Below are positions 10,959-22,265 of a DNA stretch of 64,000 bases, piece by piece. The stretch spans positions 1,427,904 through 1,491,903 of the forward strand of contig VUYV01000046.1 of assembly GCA_008711295.1 (NCBI GenBank). The letters are read 5' to 3'. How positions within the stretch are numbered: the stretch's first letter is position 1; every line of letters starts with the position of its first letter. The notes beneath the pieces are model-generated. The model saw only the letters and a list, made by a program, of their open reading frames with translations, made no database searches and had not been told where the DNA came from. A program made the translations under genes and the position numbers. This stretch comes from Anarhynchus alexandrinus. Taxonomy: Eukaryota; Chordata; Aves; Charadriiformes; Charadriidae.

Positions 10959-11260
10959 ACATATATGGCATTATAATAGCATTGAGTTCTCATAATTACA
11001 GCAGAAAAACATAGACTGGATTGAATTGCCACAGGTGGGTGCAAGTTCTGGATGCACATGCACTGTGCACCAGACGTTGCACTCTGGCTGGACTTACCGC
11101 ATGTGTGAAAAGCACATACGCTGTGCAGGTGGTTGTAAATGGGGCAGAAAATACAAACACAGTTGCCCCCTGCTAAATCTGCCATCAGATAATTTCACAA
11201 CAGGATAAAAAAAATGCAAAAATATTTATCAGTATTTTTCTGTCACATTGGATGGACATA
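10959..11260. other. Unrecognised insert between ancient CR1 halves
   Basis: Around 300 bp separate the old reverse transcriptase fragment from the younger CR1. The bases contain alternating TGCACATGCACTGTGCACC motifs near 11051, but no repeat family is recognised. It may be a decayed middle section of the old CR1. Confidence 0.4.
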
Positions 11261-11904
11261 ACAGAATCACAGAATGGTCAGGGTTGGAAGGGACCCCTGG
11301 AGATCATCTAGTCCAACCCCCTGCCAGAGCAGGGACACCTACAGCAGTTGCACAGGACGGCATCCAGGCAGGTTTGGAATGTCTCCAGAGTGGGAGACTC
11401 CCCCACCTCTCTGGGCAGCCTGTGCCAGTGCTCTGCCACCCTCAAAGGAAAGAAGTTCCTCCTCATGTTTAGATGGAACTTCCTATGTTCAAGTTTGTGC
11501 CCATTCCCTCTTGTCCTATCACCAGGCACCACTGAAAAAAGACTGTTCCCATCCCCCTGGCACCCTCCCTTTAAGTATTTATAAGCATTGATAAGATCCC
11601 CGCTCAATCTTCTCTTCTCCAGACTAAAAAGCCCCAAGTCCCTCAGCCTTTCCTCATAAGAAAGATGCTCCAATCCCCTAATCATCTTTGTAGCCTATTG
11701 CTGGACCCTCTCCAGCAGTTCCCTGTCCTTCTTGAACCGGGGAGCCCAGAACTGGACACAGTACTCCAGATGTGGCCTCCCCAGGGCAGATGGGGAGGAT
11801 GACCTGCCTCGGCCTGCTGGCCACACTCTTCTTGATGCACCCCAGGATGCCATTGGCCTTCTTGGCCACCAGCGCACATTGCTGGCTCATGGTCATCCTG
11901 TACA
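11261..11904 (-). mobile_element. Younger CR1 LINE, 3' 640 bp, minus orientation
   Basis: ACAGAATCACAGAATGGTCA at 11261 is the reverse complement of the CR1 3' terminus. Moving right, the minus strand encodes the C-terminal part of CR1 ORF2. A frame at 11308-11685 is open for 125 codons and includes [32 protein letters not shown] and [18 protein letters not shown]. Farther in, [16 protein letters not shown] and [13 protein letters not shown] lie in different frames, so at least one frameshift breaks ORF2. The copy is 5'-truncated near 11904. It is much better preserved than the old CR1 sequence on both sides, which means it inserted into that element. Confidence 0.92.
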
Positions 11905-11917
11905 AAACATGTACAGT

Positions 11918-12765
11918 GTTACAAGGGTCTGTCTTGTGGTCGGTGCTATTCAATTTCCCCATTAATGGATTGCCTGATAGAACAGAGAGTACACATACTA
12001 ATTGTGAGAGGGGCGGCTAGCACTTTGGAGGGTGGGAGCAGAATACAAAGCGGTTTTGATAAATTGTAGAAATGCGGTGAAATCAATATGATGAAATTCA
12101 ATAAAGACAAGTGCAAAGTATTACACTGCAGAAGAAAACATCAAATGCACACACAGAAAAACGATGTGAACTGACTGGATGCAAGTACTGCAACATCATG
12201 TTGATAAAGTGGATTGCAGTCTAAATATGAGTCCATGGCGTGAGATGTTCAAAACAGGCAAGTGTTGGATGTAAGTCACAGAAGGTAGCTATTCTGTTTT
12301 TTTTTTTTCGGTATTGGTGAGGCTTCAGCTTGAAAACTGGGTCCAGTTTTGGGCACGCAGTGTTCTGAGAAAGGAACAGAAAAATCAAAATGCTAGGAGA
12401 AAACTTGACCTGTATTCAGTGTGAAGTGGACAGAGATTGTTTAGTCTGGAAAAGAAATATATGAAGGGAGTAATAATAGACTTCAGATGTGTGAAAGGTT
12501 ATTGTAAAGAGGACAGTGATAAGTTTTTTCTACACATCTACCCAAGGTTTACTCTTCAGCATGGCAGATGTAGGTTCATTGTCAGCTCTCAAAACATCTG
12601 TAACATGATCTGTAAGGAACCTCCAAAGTACCGGTAGTAGGATATTTATCTGAATGGATTATACAGTTGTGCAACACGCATGGGCTTGGTATACTTCAGC
12701 CTGCCTCAGATGTGAGTGGAGTAGGTTATCTGTTGATGTCCCTCCAAGCTGTGTCTTCCTAGGAG
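11918..12765 (+). mobile_element. Ancient CR1 LINE, reverse transcriptase to 3' UTR (pseudogenised)
   Basis: Immediately right of the younger CR1, an old plus-strand copy resumes with GTCGGTGCTATTCAATTTCC (the FNIFIND region of reverse transcriptase). It passes through TGAAATTCAATAAAGACAAG and GTGCAAAGTATTACACTGCA (KFNKDKCKVLHL region), GGTGAGGCTTCAGCTTGAAA (VRPQLEY), and GTTTAGTCTGGAAAAGAAAT (FSLEK). Next comes a KGYCKEDSDKFF peptide near 12500. It ends with a 3' UTR-like segment TTGGTATACTTCAGCCTGCC and GTCCCTCCAAGC (12685-12765). Numerous stops and gaps are present, including a T-run at about 12297-12309. It forms the right half of the copy starting at 10697. Confidence 0.8.
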
Positions 12766-12809
12766 TGAGTGGGTGATAGCTGCTATACAGGAGCTGACTA
12801 ACCCCTCAG

Positions 12810-12905
12810 TGATGGACTGAGGATCTCAGCATCCTGAAACAGGTCAAATAGTTTCTCGAGGTCTCTCCCAGCCCTCAGCTGCTGGGATTATACACTCTAT
12901 GGATG
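12810..12905 (+). mobile_element. Ancient CR1 3' UTR tail fragment
   Basis: AGTTTCTCGAGGTCTCTCCC, then AGCCCTCAGCTGCTGGGATT, then ATACACTCTATGG reproduce the ...TGGACTGATCTCTCGAGGTCCC...CCAGCCCT...TGATTCTAT plan of a CR1 3' end. It is a separate tail from the one ending near 12765, so two old insertions or a duplicated tail are adjacent. Confidence 0.55.
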
Positions 12906-14112
12906 TTTCTGAGGACTGTGCTAATGTACAGCAACATTTGCTATCTGGCAGTGGGGTCAAGTCTGAACTTGCCTTTAAGACAGCTGTTCTGCTAGAACAC
13001 GCATCAATATGCATCTTGCAACCCCCGCTCATTTTGCATTTTGGGTTACAAATTCTGTCATGCTGAAACAAAGAGGTTTCTCCTCTTTCCCTAAATCCTA
13101 TGCATACAAACCAGCAATTTCCATAACAGACAATCATCCAATCTGTTATCTTGGCAGACACCAATGCCTTTCTACTTTGGAGGAAGGAAATCAATCCCAT
13201 AATACACCTGTGCAATATATGGCGATGGTGATTTCGTTGCTAACCCCCGCAGCTATCAGTTTATGCCCTCAAGCATGGGATTTGATTATCCTTGTCATTA
13301 TCTTAGCTACAAATGTTATTAGCAGCCATAAAATTGTCCATTAAAGTGAGAGGAATTACTTGCCTGCACCAAGGGGAGAACAGATAATTTACTACACAGA
13401 TTTTAAGCCCAAATGCACTTTTTTTTTCCAGAATAGCCTTCTAAGCCTTTGTACAGCCTCCATTTTTGTATTTCAAAACCTCCTTTCCCCTCCATGGGCT
13501 TCAAGTCTGGGTCTTTATACCATAACAGTGAGATAGATATACACCATTCTTGAAATGATCATGTCCACATAGTTTTTCACGTTCCATGGCTTGGATGAAT
13601 TCTTCTCTAACTCTGGAAGTGCAGATGCCCAAACTTTGCTTGGGCTCCATAATTTCTAGACTGCAGTGTTGGTCTGGGCTTCATTTACACACAAACAATT
13701 CTGGATGCCTTGGGCTGACTTGGCACCTATGGACTGACTGTACATCACTGGTTGAGTGTAGGATCGGTTGATCTGCTCCTGGCAGGGTCATTTTTACAGG
13801 TTTACTTGGTACTGCAATACTAGTTTTTTTGTGAGAGGAGGAGATGATGTATCACAGGGGCCAAGAAAAGATGCTGTGTCTGAGTGGGTGAGATTCAGGG
13901 TAGTGTCTGAAGAATTTCTTTGTCTTCCCTGGGACTGGCTGATTCATTCCCTTCCCACCCCCCTGTTAATTCCTGTTCATATATCAGTTCACCGTAAAGC
14001 TGCTTTTTTATTCCCATGTGGTACTGCGTTCCCTCCCCCTTCCATCAACAGGGAGTGGGAGAGACCACCTACATCTTTCCCAACAGACAAAAATGGTGCA
14101 TCCTGGCAGACT
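12906..14112. other. Unique non-coding DNA
   Basis: No gene is recognised. The plus frames at 13009-13344 and 13768-14145 do not resemble known proteins. The AT-rich section around 13230-13345 has several TTAT/ATTA motifs and could be an old, unrecognised repeat or a conserved element. Confidence 0.45.
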
Positions 14113-14220
14113 GGGACAGATTCTGATCACAGTTGCTCTCTATAAATCCTGTGGAACTTGGTTGTTTTGGTGTATTTGTTGGCTTTAAACTGAGAGGAAT
14201 GTGTGCAGAATCTGGTCTGG
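14113..14220. repeat. Ancient palindromic amniote repeat, family not named
   Basis: The element starts GGGACAGATTCTGATCACAG and ends GTGTGCAGAATCTGGTC. Its two halves are imperfect inverted copies (AGATTCTGATC...CAGTT against AAACTGAGAG...AGAATCT). Elements with the plan CCAGATTCTGATCTCAGTTA ... GAGATCAGAATCTGGCC are frequent in turtle and crocodilian genomes as I remember them. I cannot name the family from memory. It is old and non-coding. Confidence 0.5.
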
Positions 14221-15916
14221 AGAGCCTGTATTTTGAAGGAAGCATCCCCTCCTACTCACCCAACAAATTCACACACGCACGGTGTAGCATCAATATTAGC
14301 TCTTGTAGCAAATGGAAAATGTGGCAGTGGCCCGAAAGGAACAGAAAATGTTCTCAAACAGGGCTTAAAAAAGTAAATAAACATCATATAACCAACAAAA
14401 TCAATACAGTTCCATATTAGCTATTACAGATATCTCTGTCTTTGTCTCCATCATACTGTGCACATTTCAGTGCTGTGGAAAATGTATAACCCAGGGGACC
14501 TCATTTCAGAACTTGGAGATGGTATATTAAATGCAGGGTCTGGGATAGAAGGCCTGACAGAGATTGATGTTAAATATCACAGGAGGTTTTCCCTTTCCAT
14601 CCCCAAAAGAGCATTAACTGAACCAAAGAAGTGTAAATATATAACCAAAACAGATATATATTCATGGGTGTTACAACGTTATTAGAAACAACTCCTCAAA
14701 AGCTCTTTTTTCCTGAGTCATCTCTGCTGACTTAAAAAATGACTTTGCAAGAATAAGCGTTAGGTTCAGGACATCCAAGAGGGGACAGCCTTTCAGCTTT
14801 CTGTATTCTAAAAGCTTTATATTCCTCAGCTGCTTTCCTGCTTGGAGGGAATCCTAGATGGAGGAATGTCCTTATGCTTTCCAGTCTATGCTTCATGGCC
14901 TTCTTCCTTTACTCTTCACGTCTTCCAACACAGTCGGTATACTCAGGCTATTCTTTCAGGCTTCTCTATTGAATTTGTTCAAGCCAAGCCACTCTTGGCT
15001 GCTGAAGGCATTCCCTCTTCTCCTCTTCCTCTGAGAACTTGATGTCCCAGTAGGGACATCCAGGAAGCAAGAGTCAGGACTGTGGACTAAGCAGGTGGTT
15101 GATGATCTTCCTAACCAGAAGACCGTGTCATCAACTGTCTCAGTGGAAGTTGTGTTAGATTTAAAAGGAGGAAATGCTCCTGTGACCCAGGGCTATTCTT
15201 TGATTGCTTGCCTAATACACATAATACTGGGGGAACATGCTGTGTCTTTTGAATGGTGACTTTTGCTTCCATTCACAGTGCAGAGCTATTTGCCAAGGAG
15301 AAGCTGGCAAGTTTTCCTGCACAGCACATTGGTAGAGACTTTGAAGAAGAGAAAGAAGCTGGAAACATCTATTAGAACAAAATGGACCATTGCTTGGAAT
15401 CCTTCATTCAGGTGATTTCCTGAAACAGAAATTTCTGGTTTTGGTGGTCATCAGTCTCCTGGTGTTTTAGTTCTGTATATCAGAAAAGGTGTGCATGCTC
15501 ACTGAGGCTGCTGGAGAGCCACAGGAGCTGTGCTTCACTGTGTTTTCTTTTCTGTTAGAACTATAGTATTACCTGAAATGTAGATTGATAGATAGACAGA
15601 CAGATAATTTATTTTCTTTTGTCTGTAACCTTTTAATGTGACACACTCCAACTCTTTTACAAGTGTCCGTAGGCCCTCTGGGAGGTCCACAGCCTTTCAT
15701 CTTGAAGGAGAGACAGAAGGCTTTTGTCTCTACTCTGGCTTCTCCTTCACCTCCCAACTGCAGTGCTTGATGTCGATCTTGCTGCTCAGAGTGCCTGCAG
15801 CGTGCGCGAGACCTGGGGGCTTGGGTTTCTTGTCTCTTTAATGGCATTCTGTGAGCTTGTGTTCAGAGAGAGACAGAAAGATCAATGGCTGTGCAAGTGC
15901 ACTGCACTTGATTTTG
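14221..15916. other. Unique non-coding DNA
   Basis: No gene or transposon is recognised. A short GATA/GACA tract lies at 15583-15606. Confidence 0.5.
15583..15606 (+). repeat. (GATA)n(GACA)n microsatellite
   Basis: ATTGATAGATAGACAGACAG is a short compound tetranucleotide tract of about five to six units in which GATA gives way to GACA. Confidence 0.75.
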
Positions 15917-15990
15917 CTTACACCAATATGAATCGATTGACTTCACTGAGTTATGAGGGATTTACAGCTGGGGGAGAACAGATTCTGACC
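15917..15990 (+). repeat. Half copy of the ancient palindromic repeat seen at 14113
   Basis: CTTACACCAATATGAATCGA, then TTGACTTCACTGAGTTATGA, then GGGATTTACAGCTGGGGGAG and AACAGATTCTGACC match the right half of the same palindromic amniote repeat plan (TTACACC...TTGACTTCAGTGGAGTTA...GGATTTACA...AGAATCTGG). The left half is not recognisable. Confidence 0.5.
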
Positions 15991-18900
15991 TAATGGCTCC
16001 AAAAGAGGCTTTTCTTGGATGAGCAATGTAATTAGAGCACTGGAACAGACAGATTTCGTGAGTCATCTGTGGGTCTGCGGTCTTTTCTTTGCTTCTAGTA
16101 GGGTGTTCGCTAATGTCACCACACTTTCATTTCACCCGTGGGCTGATCTAATGATGGACCAACCTTTGCTTCAACAGAGATCCCTATTCAGCTGCAAAGC
16201 ATCCTCCAATCTTCATGTCACTGTACAAACTTTATTTACTGCACAGCACCCTAGGAAGGGACCAGCAAGCTCAGGTCCAGACACTTGGGTAGCGGAAAAT
16301 TTCCGCTTTCTTCCTTTGTTGCTGTAAAGCAGAGGGTTAAAAAAATAGAAGTGAGACAGGGAGAATGGCTTGATAACTGCGTCCACTTACTAATCCCAAA
16401 CATGTGTCTTAGCAAGGGGCAAAACGGTGGAGCACATGTGCCAACATCAACCTGCGGTGTATATCCATCTGGAAAGCAGTACATGCATTTTGAGATCAGT
16501 AAAGCTCATTTTCAGAGCTGGTTGGAGGTCTGAGGATGAAATATTTTTTGTCAGAAGATACCAATTCATTGAGACTGTAAGGCATCACTTTGGGTAACTT
16601 TGTGGACAATGTTCCCCAAGTCTGGGGAAGAGGAGGTGATGGTCAGTGTCAGAGGGACTGAGCCCGTGTTTGGAATGAGTGGAGGTGAGCATAGTCACAA
16701 GGCTTGGGCTTGTCTCCTCCAGGCGTCTGGAGGCTATGCTGGGCACAAGGGTCTGACAGAGAGGTGGCAGCACTCAGGAGGTGGAGGTGGTGCAGCTTTG
16801 GCTGCTGGTTCTCCTTTGGTCACAGTGCAACAGGAATTGCAGTCAGGGGCCAGCTGTTGCAGTGTGGCTGGTGGCCACGACCGTGACAATAGCAGTAGCA
16901 GGGTTGTGTCAGGGCTGAGTAGGCAGAAGCCCCTACCCTGCTGCATACATAGTTCCACCTCTTTCTCACCCATCTCTCATTTCAGCTGTGAGCTTGAGCC
17001 GTGAGACCTCTTCAGTACCAGGGCTGTTGCAGTGTCAGGCAGCAGTGGCCTTGCTTTGGTCCACCAAAGTAACAAGGAGACAGGAGTTTCAGGAAAGGGT
17101 GGTGAAGCAGCGATGCAGTGGACTTGAGTTCAGCATGAGGTGGGAGAGGTGAGGCAGAGACACCACATCTGGCATCATTGAGGGTTCCTCCAAAAAGATT
17201 GGGGGCCACTGATATGAGGAACCCAATGGAGGTGCCTACCTTACATGAAGCCCTATCCTTTGTGCCTGTGTGCTTTCTTCTGAAGCCTTTAAGGTGCCAG
17301 TGTGCATCTGCTCCAAAATCACAACCTACTGCAGCTATACCTCTGCTAGATTTAGCCTTCCTAAGTGGGTTGCTGCTAGTGTGGTACTTGGCACAGATTG
17401 TAAGACCCACCTGGGAAGAAGGTGAATTGCTATGTGCTGAATTGTGTGCCTCACCACTTGGCAGTGACGATAGTGCAGCTCTATCTGCGGTTGGATTTGA
17501 TGTTGGTTTTCTTCTGATTTGCCACTCACTGAAACTTAGAGCCAGTCATGATGATTGGTCCTGTCCTTGGATTTGAGCCCTGATGCACCGGGCTCTGTAC
17601 CAGCATGAAATTCAGGGTAATTTCAAAAAAGTGTCTAGAAGACCACAGAACTAAAGCTCCATTTTCAAAAGTAGCTTTTGCACTTAGGAGGTTAGTTTCC
17701 AAGCCAAGTAAGCCTGTACCTGCCAAATACGGGTTTAGAAAACAGGTTGGTTGGGGTGTGAAGTCATTGAAGAACATGTGAAAAATACGCCTTCCAGGAC
17801 AGTTTGTAAAAAAGGGATACAGGTGCCTGGTAACTCCGAGTCCTCTGGGAATCCACCTCTGCAGCTACCTGTCATGCAAACTTCCCTTGGAAGATTTTCC
17901 TCTGCTATTACTCCTGAGGGAGTAAGTCACCACGTGAAGTATTAATGAAAGCTGCAGTATGTGCTCATCTGCTTGTACACAGAAGCTAAAACTGCTCTTT
18001 CTGCATACTGACTCTCGAGGTACCAACTCCTGTTGATATTCACAGGAGCTTGATGAATACCTGTAAAACACAGGAGTAAGTCACTGCCTTGGAGACATTT
18101 CTGTTGCTTTGAAACAAGACACAAATTACACAAGTAATAGGATGGAAGGAGAAGAAATAATGAAAATAATAACAGTTGTGTTCTGCTAATTGCTGTCAGT
18201 TGCCACCATCACTTACTAGCTGAAGAATTTATCCCAAGAAAGATACTGGCCTTGTGAGTTAGTTCAAGGACATCTTTTGTGTCCAAGATGCTGGGAGGAA
18301 CAATGCCTGGAGACATTTTTTGAATGAGCCAAAAAATGCTAGTCACAGCTGGCACAAATGGCGTTGCAGATGGGGAAGTGGGTGAGGAGAAACGGGAGCT
18401 GGGAAAGATGGAGCAGGGCTGTGTGGTCATGAAAAGCTTGAAGATGTGGGAAAAGGAGAAGTCAATAGAGAGGGAAGGGCGAAGTTCTTGAAGTATTGTG
18501 CTGCTCAGAATAGAAGTGTTGACCTTGGTTTCCTTTGATGTTTTTTTCAAGATTGGTGAGGATATCCCACCTGAATGGGATCGCCTGCAGGTATAGAACA
18601 TCACAGCTTATGTGAGTGTGGTTTAGAACAGGTATGACTTGATTGGCCTACACTGGGATGCTGCTGCTAACTGGACTTGCCTGAGGGCTTTCTTTATGCC
18701 TTGCATGGTTGTGGGGCTCTGGATGTGGGATGCACTGTCCTTTCTGAAAGAGTCTGAAGCTACATAACTTATTTTTTAAGCCTCCAGAGATAAGCATTAC
18801 CATGAGTTCCCAGGCTATTTGCACTGCACAGCTACCTTAAATGTGGTCTAATACAATGTACGAGGTTCACACAGCTCACAAAGCTGCAACATAGGCAGGG

Positions 18901-21900
18901 TTGAAGCATCTCAGGGCAGTGTTGCCTGAACCTATAGGTTTTGTGTGCTCGCTGCACTAAGTTTAGCATCCTAGCATCAGCCTCATTAGTAGCACAGCTC
19001 TAATGGTGGCCAACGCTTTTCAGCAAACTTTGGGGTTAAAAGACTGGTGGGAGAGCTGTAAAACCCTCCCCACTGTTCTGACCTGTGAAGGTATTCGGCT
19101 GTGGGAACAGTCGTACCTCAGCAGGATTAGACAATGTCCGAGTAGAAAAGCCAGACCTATGGTATCGAAGCCAGGTCGTCGATCAATAATCTGCAATCCT
19201 CATTTTCCAAGTCCAGATACTTCTTAATAACTTCAGCTGGATTTGTGGACACCTTCCAGCTTTGGGTGTCTTGAAACAGACCTCTAAGGAGGTAAGCCTC
19301 TATCACAAACATGTGGCAGATATGCTGATGTTTCTGTTTCCAGTCTGGGGGCAGGGCCACGTAAACCTTCCTGGAGCTGTTCTCTAGGTTAAACCACGCT
19401 CGGGGAGTACTAAATATTGTCGTTATTACTTGTGTGACTGCACAGAGCAAAATTACCTCGGGGAAGAAGGAACCGGCCAAAACCACTCTCCTGGCTGCGT
19501 CGCCCCAAAGAAGAATTTTGATTGTGAGCAGCGCAGCTCCAAGCTGCCGTGATGCTCAGCTGCCGTCATTGTAATGCTGAGGCAGACGTGCCGCTTCCTC
19601 TCCGGATTGAGTATTTTGAGCACGTTTCAGTAGTGCTCTGAGTTAACATTTTTTTTCTCTTCCTTTACAGTGCCAGTCATCGCCTTTTCTTCATTTTAGT
19701 GATTAATTGCTCTAAATACTCCTGCTCCTGGACTGCAGGAGTACAATTTCTGAGCTGTATTTCATTTGAACTTGCTATGCAAGTACAAGCGAACTTGGGG
19801 GAGTGCACACACCCACGTATTGCTAGGTAGAGATGGTTGCCAAAAGGACACCAAGTAAAAGAACAGTTAGTTCTTAAACAAGGGTATAATCTAATAAGCC
19901 AAAAAAGAGAAAATTACATGCTGGAATCTTCAGTGCCTTCCCCCTCCCCCCAGTTTCAAAATTTACAGCTAGTACAACCCCTGACTAGAGCAGTGATTTA
20001 AATATATATAGGCATCTGTGCTTCTAAGAAAAGGAAGTGTGTCTGTTTGGGGAGCTGTGTGGAATGAGTTGGTGGATCTCAGTCCAACTTCTGGCAGCCA
20101 GGTTTTCACATCACTCAAAGCCACCCCCTCGCCCAACCCCCTTCCAGGGCTCGTGCCAAGCTCTTCATCTCGTCCTCGTATGATGCCACCTGCCTTAGCG
20201 CCTTCTGTAGAGATGGAGAGTTTCTCCTTTTCGGTTGTGGTCCTTCTGGGCTGGCGCTGAGATGTGCTGGGGGCCTGTCAGCCCTGCACGTGGAGGGTAG
20301 GTTTGGCTGTCTTCTTGCTCTCTCCCCGCATGGGGCCGATCCTTTGCACATCGCTCCCTGCGATCCCCATGTGTTAGACACTTTCAGCCATCCCCATGAC
20401 TGGTTTTGCCAGGCACATGGCCTCATCTTTTCAGCACGCTGAAAAGAGGCCAACTAGAAGGCATAGTGCTTTCTTGTTCTAGGACCATGGCACGTCCCCC
20501 TTCATAGAGTGGACATGCTGACATGCATGGGTCCAGTCTACCAGATGTATCAGGAGCATGGATATTGTCTAGGATGTGGTAGGACAGCACTTCTTCTCAT
20601 TTTCTATACCGTGGCTCTGTTTTGTTACAGGCAAAAAGCCTCAGGACTTGCAAAAAATTTAGCAGCTCAGAAATAGAAGGTCATTTTGTGCTACCCGGAG
20701 GTTACAATTTCCTCCCCAGCTCCTAGGTGGGAAATCCATGGCTTGCTGCTCCCCTCCTTCATCTGTTCTTAGGATGTCCATTGCCAGGACACTCAATCTG
20801 GTCTTGTTTATGTGCTGCCTTCCAAACCTGACTGTGTGCGTTATTTCGTACAAAGCTGTCGCTATGCCTGGGTGTATTTAGCTGTTTAACGATCCTTGTG
20901 CCCCTTGAAAAGCACAACAGCCCTTTCTGATGAAGGCGGCACTCTGCGGGCTGAGTGCTTTTACCTTGACTCGAAAACTTAAAAGGAAATGTTAATTGCT
21001 TTAGTGGTGTTATTGTTGAAAAAGGCACGGGCGGGCAGGTGAGCTGGGAAAGATGAGTCCTGGTGCTGATAAGGGAGAGAGCAATCTATGCGAGTCTGTG
21101 AAAAGTCAGTAGCGCCCAGGGCAAATTCAGAAGTGGAATGGAAATATCTCAGTGATTTGCTTTCCTCGCTGCTTTTGTCTGGAGGTGGCAGGGCTGACTG
21201 GCATCTCAGGGCTGCCTTCGCTGCTGCGCTGCTTTGTCACAGGCTCTGGGCTCCTTCGGCGTGCTGCCTGCGCTGCTTTTCTCCGTCATGGCAAGTGGCC
21301 AGCTGCGATGGAAATGCAAAGGGGAGAGGGAGAGGAGTCGCTTTAGGGAATGCATTAGTTACAGGAGTCATGAAGGACGTGGGAAAGGTGCGTGCTTGCT
21401 CTTTCCCTAGATGCAGAGGTGCTGTGGATGGAACAGCACAATCAAATTCAATATTCATTCGAGCCTGGGGGATTTGAATGGGTGAGGAAAAGGTGACACA
21501 GCTCTCTGGGAGCCCGGGTCCAGAACCAGGGCATACGACCCCAGAAACGCGAGGACGACCCAGCAAGTTCCCTTTCCCAGCTCCCATCTGCCATGAAGCC
21601 AAATCAACATGGCCTTGTAGTTGCTGGTGGTTGGAAATTTAGACGATGTGTCTTCATGTCTCGGGCTCGCTCTCTTTGGTGCTCAGGTGACTTAACCTGT
21701 ACTGTTCTGATGCCTCTGCTGTTTTGTTTTTTTTTTTTTCCCTTTAATTTTTGAGCTCTTTCAGTTACAACATTTGCAGTTTTGCATGTGTGCAGAAACA
21801 CCCCTCTCTTATAATCTCAACACCTAACACGTATTTAGGCATCCTTGGGATCATAAATAAACTTGAAGCAAGAGAAGGTAGGGAATGAGCACTTTCTACC

Positions 21901-22129
21901 CATGCTGTTAAAAATGAGCCATTCTATAGAAAAGGGTCCAGCAAGGGAGAGTACAAGGGAGGCAGCATGTGATGCTGTAGCACGGTGATCAGATGAGGAG
22001 GAAGTCTTTGAATCTGCTTTTTGTCTGCACTGATTCTGGATTTTTTATTTCTTTAAATACTTTAACAGTCATAACAACCACATCTCCCAAGGGCCTGAAA
22101 CAAGGTTTGAATTTTACTCTGTGAACTGG
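15991..22129. other. Unique non-coding DNA, about 6 kb
   Basis: No gene or transposon is recognised in this long stretch. Open frames overlap on opposite strands and follow local GC content, for example 16600-17004 plus and 20115-20453 minus. One minus-strand frame, at 19157-19555, looks more protein-like and is listed separately. A T-run lies at about 21725-21740. Confidence 0.45.
19157..19555 (-). other. Unassigned open frame with protein-like composition
   Basis: A stop-free frame of about 132 codons runs on the minus strand and ends at a TAG at 19157-19159. It begins after a TGA at 19556-19558 and has no early ATG, so it could only be coding as an exon of a spliced gene. Visible features are a hydrophobic stretch (PEVILLCAVTQVITTIF) followed by a mixed polar region (PPDWKQKHQHICHMFVIEAY) with balanced residue use. 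I do not recognise a family. I see no strong splice acceptor at its upstream edge. Frames of this length arise by chance several times in 64 kb, so this is more likely non-coding. Confidence 0.12.
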
Positions 22130-22265
22130 ACACATAAATCATAGACATTGCTATACCTCGATTCTGGGTGCTCAAGTATCTTACTGCTTCTAGCCTTTAA
22201 TCTGACTGTGCCTCAGTTTCCTACAAATGAAATAGCTATGGCAGTGCTTCCATCTTCACCTACAT
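22130..22265 (+). repeat. MIR-like SINE relic
   Basis: GACTGTGCCTCAGTTTCCTA, followed by CAAATGAAATAGCTATGGC (22205-22243), matches the diagnostic MIR segment CTGTGCCTCAGTTTCCYCAT...TAAAATGG. The upstream part (TTCTGGGTGCTCAAGTATCT) is a plausible continuation. The copy is strongly diverged and its upstream boundary is uncertain. Confidence 0.45.

Noticed and set aside
11308..11685. 125-codon minus-strand open frame that looks conserved
   Set aside because: It is not a host gene. It is the C-terminal part of CR1 ORF2 and is annotated with the transposon.
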